Assembly (NCBI GenBank): GCA_032622095.1
Contig: CP136069.1
Coordinates: 107,598,278-107,662,277, forward strand
Direction of reading: 5' to 3'
Source of the DNA: Siphonodentalium dalli
Lineage: Eukaryota > Mollusca > Scaphopoda > Gadilida > Siphonodentaliidae
DNA: 64,000 nucleotides
Within the stretch, counting starts at the first letter, position 1. Every line of letters begins with the position of its first letter. This document shows positions 53,087-63,700 of this stretch, piece by piece. The translations under genes were made by a program, and so were the position numbers. Below the pieces are notes generated by a model. The model did not search any database. It worked only from the letters and a program-made list of their open reading frames with translations, and was not told where the DNA came from.

Positions 53087-53373
53087 ACCTCGACCGATTG
53101 GGACGAAACTTGGTACGTGTGTGTAGTTTGACTAGGTGGTATTGGCGAGCCCGTGCGACGCCCGTGCAGCGCATGCGCAGACGAGATCTCGGAAACGGGT
53201 GGAGCTATCGACTTGAAATTTGGTATGTGAATGTATCTTGCCCCAGATACGAATTTTATCGCCGAGCCCGTGCGACGTCAGCTTCGCGCATACCAGATCT
53301 TGGAAACGGGTGGAGCTATCAATTTGAAATTTGGTTTTTGAATAGCCCGGACAACGTCGGGCTCATCGGCTAG
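53087..53373 (+). mobile_element. Detached Helitron-like relative of the satellite, with intact 3' end
   Basis: It begins inside the head (ACCTCGACCGATTGGGACG), lacks the TCTC terminus, and holds about two shortened monomers. In place of the spacer it ends with TTGAATAGCCCGGAC, a loop and GTCGGGCT, a hairpin at 53344-53363. It then reads CATCGGCTAG, ending in CTAG at 53370-53373. This gives the 3' end missing from every array unit and identifies the parent as Helitron-like. Confidence 0.75.
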
Positions 53374-53538
53374 TATATATATATATTTGTCCTCTATAGA
53401 ATCGAAAACGGCTGGACCGATTGGGCTCAAACTTCCCATCTATGTGTAAAAAAACACGGGAATCGTCGTCGCAGCGTTTTGGAGAAGCTCAGAGCACCCA
53501 TTCTCCACTCTCAGTCACAAAAAACGGCACTGCAGGGG
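53374..53538 (+). mobile_element. 5' part of Helitron-like element F
   Basis: It starts at once after the CTAG of the preceding element. A TATATATA run is followed by TTTGTCCTCTATAGAATCG and GGACCGATTGGGCTCAAACTT, matching element E (TATAGACTCGAAAACGGC) and the satellite heads. It is broken at 53538 by the element that follows. A related fragment lies at 63643-63700. Confidence 0.55.
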
Positions 53539-56216
53539 TTAACCCTTTACCCAACAGTAATATATGACTAATGTCATTACCTCCAGCCAACAGAACTTTC
53601 TGGCGACGTCAAAGTTTTTGGGGAAAAACATGTATTATTACTAAATGTTATGTGGCTCTTGATTTATGAAATTATATTCATCTGTATGGATAGGGACTGG
53701 GAGTAAAAAAAATTCAGAATTGTGAATCCCCCTCCCCAAGCATGATAGTATGGTGAATATTTATTAGGTTTTATATTTATATTTTATAACAATAAATGTA
53801 ATAAACAAACAAAAGGTAAGTTTTGTTTTATCAACAGATCAATGTGACTTTCAGTTTCAATTTATCTGTCGGAAAACCATATCACGAAATTGGGTGATTT
53901 ATTAATGTTTTAAGCAATGGCTACGTGGTGAAATGAAACATAAAATAAATCATCAAGTGGCCTATCAATTCTTGGATAGTTACGTGTAAATTCAGTTACA
54001 ATTGACTGCATTATTAGTCCAAACTGGTCAACATTGTGCCATCGATTACAACGCACGTGTTTTTTTTTGTTTACTTCAATTTGGCGCACCGGTTTTTGAC
54101 CTTGACATTGCAGTCAATACATTCGCACTGCACATATCTTGTGCAATTAATAAATTAAACAATTCTTTCGTGCCTACTTTGTATCTTACGATCGAGAAAA
54201 GTGCTTTCTCTTAGTGAAATTTTGAGCAATCATATTCAATATAAAATGACAAGACAGTGCCGATAAGTAATTCGAGGTAAATACAGCACTATTCCGAATT
54301 GATTTGCGCCCTTTCAATATAAAAATAGCCGCGTTTGTCTCGTGAACTCTTGTGTTCAAATAAAAGTAACTAATGTTATACAATGTCATTTTTTTGATTT
54401 TTCACATCATGATATGGCCAATTTACTTGAGTATTTGGCAGTGTTAATGCGCGGAGAATAATAATTTTATTAATCAAACGAGAGAACAAAACGGCTGATC
54501 GATGCACATTTGTGCTATACAGTATTTTATCATTGTTGCGCTGACGTCGGCAAGGTTCCGAGATGTTTTCATCGTCATCAGCTGATCAATAAGTTCAATG
54601 GCAACACTCGATAAATGGTCAATTGATACTAACACTAAATCTAACATATATTATGTTTGAATTTGCAATGAATGTCATTTATTTATTACCGAATGGCTAA
54701 TAGTTATAGCCATGATAAATGACAGTCCCCATTGTGCGCCCCACATGCCAACACCACGTGTTCGCAGGTACAAATTTCTGCGCTCATTATCAGTGGGCGT
54801 TTCTTGGCGGGAGTGTTTTTTAAATAAACCATTTGGATTGAATCGTGTGTCCATTCCTTTGTATTTTTAGATTATATTGTGGAGAATATACTCAAGATTA
54901 TGTAATTGTCAATGCGCTGTAAAAGCGCGCAGAATAATAATTTTATTAATCAAACGAGAGAACAAAACGGCCGATGCACATAAATTTGTGCTACAGTATT
55001 TTATCATTGCTGCTATGACGTCTACAAGGTTCCTAGATTTTTTCATTGTCATCAGGCTTTCAGCTGATCAATAAGTTCAATGACAACATTCGATAAATGG
55101 TCAATTGATACTAATACTAAATCTAAGATATATTCTGTTTGAATTTGCAATGAATGTCATTTATGAATTACCGAATGGGTAATAGTTATAGCCATGATAA
55201 ATGACAGTCCCCATTGTGCGCCCCAATTTCCAACAACACGTGTTTACTGAAGATACATATTTTTTGCGCACGTTATCAGTGGGGGTTTCTTGGCGGGAGT
55301 GTTTTTTAAATAAACCATTTGGATTGAATCATGTGTCCATTCCTTTGTATTTTTCGATTATAGTGTGGAGAATATACTCAAGATTATGTATTTGTCAATG
55401 CGCTTTAGCAACATAATTTATTTGGGTACTAATCCAGGCAATCCCTGTGCCCACAATATTGGGCTGAAATGGCATGACGTTGGGACGTGTAACTGAAGAG
55501 AAAATCGAAAATGTTGTCGAACTTTCCGATCAAAACTTTATTGAATTCTCAAAATTGCTCACTCAATTAAAATAAAATATTATTCATATGGTCTTGTGAT
55601 GAATGAGGGAAAAAATCAAATCAAATGACAGTTTTATTTGAGAACATTTCTAGGGCCAAAAAAGTTAGAACAACATGGCGTCCTTAGTAACACCAACACT
55701 GCAACAGCGCAGGTGTCTTGGAGTTGACTCGGAACTGTATTTGCTTCGCTGGTCAAATCATGATATTGGTCTTTTTAATTCAGTTGCATATTATTAATAG
55801 CTCAAAAACACAAAGTCAAATAAATATTTTATTAGAAATAAAAATAAAGTTTATAAATAAAAATCTGTAGAATAAAGCTATATCAGATGGCTGTACACAG
55901 ATCACAATTGCGAGTACATTGATTTAGTCGACTTGAAAAATAGCACCGCGACGACGCAGTTTTCGTTTTATAACGATTTTATTATGAATTGTCGATTAAA
56001 TTGTACAAAATCTACGACAAAACCCAACAAAAACATTAATAATGTAACATCCATGTTATTGTTTACATTAAAAATAAGATAATTTTGTTGTGTTATAATG
56101 CAATATTTTTGTTGTAAACTATGACCGAAAAAAATCCAAAAACTCTGGGCGCTCTGGGGCTTTCTGGACGTTACGTGGTCGGGCGCTCTGGGGCTATCTG
56201 AACGCTAAAGGGTTAA
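53539..56216. mobile_element. piggyBac-like non-autonomous element
   Basis: The left end is TTAACCCTTTAC (53539-53550) and the right end is GCTAAAGGGTTAA (56204-56216), so TTAA target sites flank inverted CCCTTTA ends. TTAA duplication with ends starting CCY is characteristic of the piggyBac superfamily. The perfect inverted repeat is short (TTAACCCTTTA), and beyond it the ends agree only loosely. No transposase frame is present in the 2.7 kb; the longest frame (54002-54214, plus) has no recognisable domain. A 34-bp direct repeat starting GGGCGCTCTGGGGCT at 56147 and 56181 lies just inside the right end. Confidence 0.55.
54449..55400 (+). repeat. 476-bp direct tandem duplication
   Basis: Copies at about 54449-54924 and 54925-55400 share AGAATAATAATTTTATTAAT, TCAGCTGATCAATAAGTTCA, ATAGCCATGATAAATGACAG and CTTGGCGGGAGTGTTTTTTA in order, with scattered substitutions and small indels. 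No frame is conserved between them, so it is not coding. Confidence 0.85.
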
Positions 56217-56374
56217 TCACGTGATAATTTAATGAGCGTTTGTATATATCGCGTCGCTATAAAAGAGCGTTTGTTTACAATTCAACGCAACGTTATCGCT
56301 CAAAATTTAGCATTGAAAAAATTTAATTTCTTTCATCAAAAACATAATTACGTGTTGGACTCGAAAAAAATTTA
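55401..56374. other. Unassigned AT-rich sequence
   Basis: It covers the right part of the piggyBac-like element (to 56216) and about 160 bp of flank. No gene was seen. Confidence 0.45.
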
Positions 56375-57676
56375 ATCCCATCTACATGTCAATATTAACA
56401 TCCATGACAAATTTCATGATGATCAGACGAACAGTACGACCTGTAGCCCGTGCTAATGAATTAAATTTTGAAATCCAAGATGGCCACTGGCGGCCATGTT
56501 TTTTGTCCAAATGACCCCAAAATGACTCGTTCTCATCTACATTCCAATTTCAACAGCCATGACAAATTTTATGATGATCAGACGAAAGGTACGACCTGTA
56601 GCCCGTGCTAAAGGATTTAGTCATGCAAAGAGTAAAATACAAGATGGCTGTCGGCGGCCATGTTTTTAGGCCAATTGACCCCAAAAATTACTCGTTCCCA
56701 TCTGCATGTCATTGTTAACATCCATGACAAATTTTATGATGGTCAGACTAAAGTTACGACCTGTAGCCTGTGCTAAAGGATTTAGGCATACAAAGAGTAA
56801 AATCCAAGATGGCTGCTGCGGCCATGTTTTTTGGCCGAATGACCCCAAAATTAATCGTTCCCATCTACATGTTAATATTAACATCCAGGACATATTTCAT
56901 GATGATCAGATGAACAGTAAGACCTGTAGCCCGTGCTAATGGATTGAATTTTGAAATCAAAGATGGCTGCTGGCGGCCATGTTTTTCGTCCGAATGACCC
57001 CAAAATGACTCGTTCCCATCTACATTCCAATTTCAACAGCCATGACAAATTTCATGATGATCAGACTAAAGCCAAAAGGTACGACCTGTAGCCCGTGCTA
57101 AAGGATTTAGTCATACAAAGAGTAAAATCAAAGATGGCTGCTGGCGGCCATGTTTTTTGCCTGAATGACCCAAAAATGACTCGTTCCCATCTTCATGTCA
57201 TTGTTAACATCCATGACACATTTTATGATGATCTGACCAAAGGTACGACCTGTAGCCCGTGTCAGAGGATTTAGTCATGCAAACAGTAAAATCTAAGATG
57301 GCTGCCGGCGCCATCTTTTTTGGCCGAATGACCCCAAAATTACTCGTTCCCATCTACATGTCAATATTAACATCCATGACAAATTTCATGACAATAAGAT
57401 GAACAGTACGCCCTGTAGCCCGTGCTAATTTTGAAATCCAAGATGGCTGCTGGCGGCCATGTTTTTTTTCCGAATGACCCCAAAATGACTCATTCCCATC
57501 TACATGTCAATGTCAACATCCATGACAAATTTCATAATAATCGGACCAAACTTCACCAAAGGTACGAACTGTAGCACGTGCTAAAGGAAATTGTTGACGC
57601 ATCACACACACACACACGGACGACGGATACCAAGCCATGGCAATAGCTCAAACTTTACAAAGTAAAGTTGAGCTAA
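56375..57676 (+). mobile_element. Family A element, copy 3
   Basis: About eight core units of 150-170 bp (AAGATGG blocks such as 56477, 56642 and 56806) are followed by a CACACACGGACGACGG tract and the hairpin at 57644-57675 (TAGCTCAAACTTTAC, GTAAAGTTGAGCTA). The left end is truncated within a unit. Units are more diverged here than in copy 1. Confidence 0.85.
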
Positions 57677-58490
57677 TGATGTGTTTTGTCAAATTGGATA
57701 GCGTATTTGTAAAAATAACTACTTTGAGCAAGATTATTCTCCATTTTATAATTGATAACCTTACCAGAGCGGTTCACATCACTTTAACCATTCGCTGCAG
57801 TGATATGTGGATCAAATGCGCTATAATTAGTTTTAATTGTGTGAAAGAGTGTACAAAAGGGTGTACTTAATTTCGATTAATATACTATGCAATTTCACAG
57901 TTTTACTTATGATCATAAACATAATATGGAATTGGTATTTCTGTCATATAAATCTGGACCGGTAACATTGTGACTGTCTGATCATAGTAGGCATGCAAAT
58001 TTGCGACAATTCATGGGCAGCATATACATATTTTATATTGTCAGTCGTGTACAGCAGAGTGTCCCTTCATGTTATTCGTGTATAGTGGAGTTTCCACCTT
58101 GCCATGCATGGTGTAGCATGCCAATTTAACACATCGATCGATACTTTTTCAGACCTCTGGAAAATTTCCGGGCTTACTTTTTAATTATTGACATGCTCTA
58201 TGATTTCCGTTTTCATGCTTTTATTGGCAACACAAATTGAATAAATGTAACTGTCATTATGTTTTGGAGAGTTGGCGTAAAAGTGGTTTATCGGCGCTCT
58301 TCTTGTTTTGACTGGTAGGGATCAGGGACAATCATGGTTATGATGGGCATGTGCCAATCTATATATCATTGCATATCACCTTTAAATGACATGTTAAATT
58401 TCCAATTCTTATTTTTGATTTAATCAATTTGTAAAGTTCCCCAGTCCCCTCTTCACCGGACACTGATTTGGACAGATATTTTGTGCACCG
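57677..58490. other. Unassigned sequence, probably ubr5 intron
   Basis: No repeat or exon was recognised. It lies downstream of the ubr5 exon on that gene's strand. I read the minus strand for HECT-domain sequence and saw none. Confidence 0.4.
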
Positions 58491-58556
58491 TTCTGTACTA
58501 TGCCATCATATAGTTCTGTACTATGCCATCATATAGTTCTGTACTATGCCATGATT
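58491..58556 (+). repeat. Triple 22-bp direct repeat
   Basis: GTTCTGTACTATGCCATCAT occurs twice in full and a third time ending ...GCCATGAT. It lies in the presumed ubr5 intron, about 110 bp past the donor site. Confidence 0.85.
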
Positions 58557-58665
58557 AATCGGACAGGTGCAAGCAACAATGGTAGGAATTTCAAATCTTC
58601 CTGGGTGCCAAGATAACCATAGTGAATTAATTTATAAAATCCATGCAAAAATTAATAAAACTCAC

Positions 58666-59533
58666 TGTGATATAAGCTGTTTGCCAGACACTGAATCATT
58701 CTCTGCAGTTTGTGGAGGTTGATGTGCTATACCAGCATGGACTATAACACTAGCCTGTAGTGGTGGCACACTGTCACTTGTAAGAGGAGTGGGTGATTCA
58801 CTTATCTCAGGCAATGGATCAGTCTGACTAGATGTTGCGGTATGAGATTTGATCATGTTAGAGGATTTCTCACTTCTCTCATGTTTGTCAGTTGGTATTG
58901 CACTGGAACCTGATAAACCTCTAAATGTTCTGAATGAAAAACTACAGTTCTGTGAAGCGGATACAGAGAGATCCAGTGGAAGCCTGTGAAGTGGGTTAAC
59001 ATCTTGTGGGTTTTTGTCTGCAGGATGACTTAGCACAGCTTGATTAGACAGTCCAAACATATCTTCTCTCCTAGCATTTGGCTGTAATAGATGCGGTTTG
59101 TCGGACAATGGTAACGCTTGCTCTGAAGGCTGTGCGAAGGGATCAGGTGGGGGACATCCAAGGAATAAAGTTGATTCTGATCTCTGAAAGAATGGGTGTT
59201 TTCTCCCAGATTTACCTGTGACATCGACTTCTCCTTCAATACTGTCTGTATCCATAGACATACTATTATTAGTATTGTCATCCTCATGCTCATCATTATC
59301 ATTCTCCTCATGGTCCTGCCATGACTGTAGAGACATTCCATCACGAAAAAAATCACACTCATTTTCACTACCACATCTCATGAAGTAGATGAAAGCATCA
59401 AAGGTGTAAGCAATATGCTTCAGAGCAGATATATCAATAATAGGTAAGCTGTCTGCATGTTCATGGTTATGAGCTCTCATTAAAGACAAAGCATAGTGCA
59501 AGAAGTCCCGTCTGTGTGCATTAGCATCAGAAC
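58666..59533 (-). CDS. ubr5: UBR5 E3 ubiquitin ligase, one internal exon
   Basis: This 868-bp exon encodes about 288 residues of UBR5 (EDD/hyd), a large HECT-type ubiquitin ligase with a UBR box that acts in N-degron recognition and protein quality control. The match is by memory of the vertebrate protein. Residues ~5-50 carry HYALSLMRAHNHEHADSLP and ISALKHIAY, and residues ~113-162 carry HPFFQRSES, FLGC, PHLLQPNAR and ED-FG, all typical of the stretch between the central region and the MLLE/HECT part. Between them is an acidic run (~75-105), and after them a Ser/Thr/Pro-rich tail that looks lineage-specific. On the minus strand the acceptor is a pyrimidine-rich tract ending TTCATTGCAG and the donor is CA|GTGAGT. 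The exon begins with two bases of a split codon and ends with two (2 + 288x3 + 2). The open frame continues into both introns, so its ATG and stop are not the gene's. No frameshift was seen. No other ubr5 exon was found. Confidence 0.87.
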
Positions 59534-60435
59534 CTGCAATGAAGAAATAATTGAACAAATTTGAGAAAAGAATTCAAATGTTTTGTCAATAGGCTACTGT
59601 ATATAGACCCACAGCAGTGCAGCACCTGAATACCAGCTCAATGGCCAACATGGTATAATGCTTCTAGACTGGTTCAGCACCCAGTGACCAGAAGCATTCT
59701 CTCATAGGACATGCAAATAAAATATTCTATACAAAAATGTCAAACATGATTTTTTAAACTTCCTCTTGTTGCAAATATTGAATAACCTCTCTTAAGGTTT
59801 TCTCAACTTGCGATTACTGGGTCATACATCAAACCAAATTGTCACAACCGCAGCATTCAACAAAAGTGAATGCCGTCAAAAATGCTGTGGAAGCCAACAT
59901 AGAATTTCATGCAGTTGTAAAGAAATGCCATAGAAGAAAAATGTCAATTCCAAGGGCTGCAACTCTAGGCATAAAAAGTCATTATATCACAGCTTTATTA
60001 AAGTAAAACCTCTCTAAACAGAACACCCTTCAGACCGGCCCTTCTGTTCGGTTTATAGGTGTTGGGTAAGGTTCACGCTGTCGGTGGCCAATTTTTTTTC
60101 GAAAATGCCCCAAAACTTTTCCATTTGGACATACTTTTGTTTACCCCAAATGGAGACGGAAATCTAAATCAAAAGTGCTGAATCAATCGGAAACCAAAAT
60201 TAATTTGATAATGGGAGAATTGATATTCAGATGGGTGGACAAAGAGAACATTGCAACCACTCTGACAACTAATAAGTGTTTTTTATGCGCAGTTCGTCAA
60301 CACTGTATATGTGAACATCCTATGCTTTGAGCAGAGTTTTTATCAGTAAGCACAATGAATATATGCATCTGTGCACCATTGTAAAGGTTTTAATCCAACA
60401 ATAGATATTCAACAGTTATCACCTCACAACAATAA
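59534..60435. other. Presumed ubr5 intron, with a possible pogo/Tigger-like end
   Basis: 59534-59570 is the splice acceptor region of the ubr5 exon. Around 60003-60060, TAAAACCTCTCTAAACAGAA followed by CACCCTTCAGACCGGC resembles the inverted-repeat ends of pogo/Tigger elements, but no partner end was found. The rest holds no feature I can name. Confidence 0.35.
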
Positions 60436-61329
60436 GGCCATAGGAAGTTGATTCTCTGTTTCTCAGACACCGCTGCACCCCGAAAAAATACGCCGCTGGG
60501 TACTTTTTATAGCCTACCAAAAATAAAAAGTATAATTCATCCCGCCGCTCGCAATCCATGAAGTTCGCAATCGACCATTGTTAACAGGTGTGGATAAAGA
60601 GGCGCAACTCTATCTCATAAATCCAATCTTTTAATAGATCGAACAAGCCGATGTCCGGAATCTTAATCGAACGTGCCCGATCTACTTCCGCTAAAACAAT
60701 GGTTGCAATTCTGAATGTTTGCGTGTGGGACGGCAATAAATATCTTATCCCCTGGACTATAGTGAGTGTTGAGATCGATGAAACATGTCGGAATTTATCG
60801 GAACGGATAACATCCCAACACGGCGGAAGCATCAAATCCATTTCTGTTGGAAAAAAACAAAACATCAGACTTCGACTTCGTCTCACCTGAACTGAAAGCC
60901 ACACAGGTTGCAGACATTTTTGGCTTTGACCACCAATACTTCTTCAAGTACTTGTCAACGTGCAACTACCAGTGCGGATGCAGCAACGAAGTCTGCATTC
61001 AGTGTTCTTATGAAAGTTTAATATATTTTGTTTTTGTCTTGTATTGACACATTCAAAGATGGCTTAGTGAAGCCTGACAAGTTTCAGTATTAATAAAATT
61101 TCATTAAAATCTAATCAAGTAGTCATGTTTCAATGTCCGAAATTGGTTTTACAATTTTAGGATAAACAAATAAAAACCTGCCTGCCGGGAAATTTTTGTC
61201 ATAAAATATGGTAATAAAAACCTGCCTGCCGGTAAATTTTGGCCATAAAAAATAAATATAAAAATCTGCCTGCCTGCCTGCTTTGGGAAAAAAAGTGTCT
61301 GAGAAACAGAGAATCAACTTCCTGTGGCC
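60436..61329. mobile_element. PIF/Harbinger-like non-autonomous element
   Basis: The left end 60436-60470 (GGCCATAGGAAGTTGATTCT...) and right end 61295-61329 are inverted copies over 35 bp with one mismatch (CATAGG against CACAGG). They are flanked by TAA at 60433-60435 and 61330-61332. A 3-bp TWA duplication with GGC-starting ends is typical of PIF/Harbinger. Near the right end CCTGCCTGCCGG and similar phrases recur three times. The middle (60650-61045) is richer in GC and has overlapping plus-strand frames of 79 and 66 codons that would join at an A run near 60850. These could be a decayed or captured coding piece. No DDE transposase is visible. Confidence 0.65.
60651..61047 (+). pseudogene. 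Possible broken coding fragment inside the PIF/Harbinger-like element
   Basis: Two plus-strand frames (60651-60890 and 60847-61047) overlap at the A-rich stretch 60847-60858, where one inserted or lost A would connect them. The second contains TQVADIFGFDHQYFFKYLS, which has the spacing of a helix-turn-helix but is not a match I recognise. The opposite strand is also open (60581-60904), which weakens the coding case. Host fragment, transposon protein remnant and chance are all possible. Confidence 0.25.
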
Positions 61330-61412
61330 TAAGCAACAGTTTTTATCTTGCCGAAAATATAGTGACATAGAGTTATTTCACTTGGTTAAGAAATCTATGT
61401 TACAATAATTAT

Positions 61413-62512
61413 AACAAGAGGTGGCATCAGAGATGCTGTGTCTCGTTTTCGGTGGCTTACCGCCGGTGGCTACCGCCAATTGGTGTGCATCAGTATCGGT
61501 AGACTAATTAATAGGTAAAATCGAAAATGACTAATTAAGGGCCATAACTCCATCAAATTTTATCGGGCAAAGCTGGTTTTCGAACTCGTCCGAAATATTC
61601 TTGGCAAGTATGTCTATTCCAAATTTTAAACAAATCGGAGGACGTTTGTTGAAGTTATCGCGCTAACGAGCTAAAAATTAACGAAAAATGACTAATTAAG
61701 GGCCATAACTCTATCAAATTTTATTGGGCCAGGCTGGTTTTCGAACTCGTCCAGGATATTATTGGAAGACACTTATATACCAAATTTTAGTCGAATCGGA
61801 TGACGTTTGTTGAAGTTATCGTGCTAACGAGCTCAAAATTCGTACAAAATGACTACTTAAGGACCATAACTCTATCAAATTTGATCGGACCGGGCCGGTT
61901 TTCTAACTCGTCCGTGGTATTCTTGGGAGACACCTATATATCAAAATTTCAATCAAATAGGATGATGTTTGTTAAATTATCGCGCTAACAAGCTGAAAAT
62001 TTTTGAAAAATGACTAATTAAGGGCCATAACTCTATCAAATTTTATCGGACCAGGCCGGTTTTCGAACTCATCCGAGATATTCTTGGGAGACACCTATAT
62101 ACCAAATTTCAATCAAATCGGATAACGTTTGTTGAAGTTATCGCGCTAACGAGCTGAAAATTTGTGAAAAATGACTAATTAAGGGCCATAACTCTATCAA
62201 ATTTTATCGGACCAGGCCGGTTTTCGATCTCATCCGAGATATTCTTGGGAGACACCTATATACCAAATTTCAATCGAATCAGATAACGTTTGTTGAAGTT
62301 GTCGCGCTAACGAGCCTAAAATCAGTGAAAAATGGCAAAGGGCCATAACTCTGTAATAAATGTGCGGACGAACCCGATTTTTTTGTCTGCAGCTTACGTG
62401 CATGGATATGTACTCACACCTTCAATAAACGGTTGAGTTATAAGCAAAACACGCCGCCCGCCCGTCCCTCATCAAACTATAAGTCGAGTTTTGAAAAAAA
62501 ACTCGACTAATA
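61413..62512 (+). mobile_element. Family C element: head, 161-bp tandem core, 3' hairpin
   Basis: The head starts at AACAAGAGGTGGCATCAGAG, similar in its first bases to the family B head (ACAAGAGATGG). The core units are marked by ATGACTAATTAAGGGCCATA at 61527, 61688, 61849, 62010 and 62171, exactly 161 bp apart, with a decayed last unit at 62330. Each includes CCATAACTCTATCAAATTTT and GTTATCGCGCTAACGAGCT. A CCGCCCGCCCGTCC tract and a hairpin (AGTCGAGTTTT / AAAACTCGACT) at 62482-62508 end it. Confidence 0.85.
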
Positions 62513-63254
62513 ATAAAATCAGAGGAGCATGTGCCCCTGTGTGCCCTTCACGCACATGACAGACAAATCCTACTCTTTTATTTATATTGATAATATTATT
62601 ATGCCACTTCAATATATCATCGGGCAAATAGGTTCATATTGGAACTAAATATTGAACCACCCAAGCGGTTTCAAATTCAATCACATCTCTAAAACTGCAG
62701 AAACAGAGAACACCTCGCAAGCCGAGAATGAAAAACATCTCTCCTATCGATAGGGAAGATTCCTATATAACTCCTGAACGAGCACAACCGAACATTTCTG
62801 CAGCCGCACTGGGGAAGATGTCCCTTTTCCCTTTAGAAGAGAAGACCACTCATCTTGAGAACACCCCAAGGGTGTCCTCAAGAGGAAATCTCATCTTCTG
62901 AAGGCGAAACCAATAGCAAATCTCCGAACACATCTAGACCTTCTTTTGCATCAGTTACCAGTAAAACAAGACAGTCAATGACTGTGGGGTCGCTCACCAG
63001 ACTGTAAAGACAGAGAAGACTGGGACTCTGAAGACTACAATAGTCAGTACATTGTTATAACATAAATTTTTCTAAATTTTAATTAAATTGTTTTTTTTTT
63101 TGTTATGAAAAAATTGAGCAAGGAGTAAAATCTAAATGTTTTTTGTTTGTTAAATTGACATAGGAGTTAAATCTAAAAAATTAAATCTAAGTTTTTTTTT
63201 AAAGATATTGACACTGGCTCTGCCCATGTTTGCAACAGTGACCCAATTTAAACA
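62513..63254. other. Possible decayed coding fragment, then AT-rich sequence
   Basis: From about 62730 a plus-strand frame of 57 codons starts at ATG (MKNISPIDREDS...). In a neighbouring frame a Ser/Thr-rich stretch (SSSEGETNSKSPNTSRPSF...) runs to a TAA near 63005. A single frameshift around 62885, beside an imperfect hairpin (CTTGAGAACACCC / GGGTGTCCTCAAG), would join them. No family is recognised. From 63060 the sequence is poly-T/A rich and empty. Confidence 0.25.
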
Positions 63255-63642
63255 AGATATGGACTGTCGTCCGGCGCATACCCCCTCGTGGCATACCTAG
63301 TGTGGGCACATCTATAACTTATGATGGCTATACTCAGACATATGGCCCCAGAAATCAGCATTTTCATATAAACAAAGATAACTATAGAACAAAAAAACAA
63401 AACAAACTTTTAAATGTGCCATTAAATGTCCTCATGTCCATACAAAATTTCATTGAGTTCCGAGCATTACTGTTCAAGTTATGAGCTGAACAGACATCGG
63501 ATGTACCAAACAACCAACATTTCCAGATAAACAAAGATGAATAACTCTAGAATGGAAAAGCGGAACAGAACAATGGAACCCCCTATTGAATGTCCTCATA
63601 GCAGTGAATATCCATACCAAATTCCATTGAGATCCCAGCACA
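63255..63642 (+). mobile_element. Family B element, copy 2 (3' truncated)
   Basis: It repeats the head (GATATGGACTGTCGTCCG, GTGTGGGCACATCTATAACT) and about two core units seen at 3646-4040. It breaks off after ATTGAGATCCCAGCACAAC at 63642. Confidence 0.85.
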
Positions 63643-63700
63643 ACGGGAATGGTCGACGTCGCATTTTTGACGAGCTCTGAGCACTCCTTGACCCTTAAAT
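63643..63700 (+). repeat. Short fragment related to element F
   Basis: GGGAATGGTCGACGTCGC ... GAGCTCTGAGCACTCC resembles GGGAATCGTCGTCGCAGC ... GAAGCTCAGAGCACCC in element F (53457-53502). It begins exactly where the family B copy stops. Confidence 0.45.

Noticed and set aside
59030..59374. 114-codon minus-strand frame
   Set aside because: It is an out-of-frame shadow of the ubr5 exon.
60581..60904. 107-codon minus-strand frame
   Set aside because: It lies inside the PIF/Harbinger-like element, opposite the plus-strand frames, and matches nothing I recognise.
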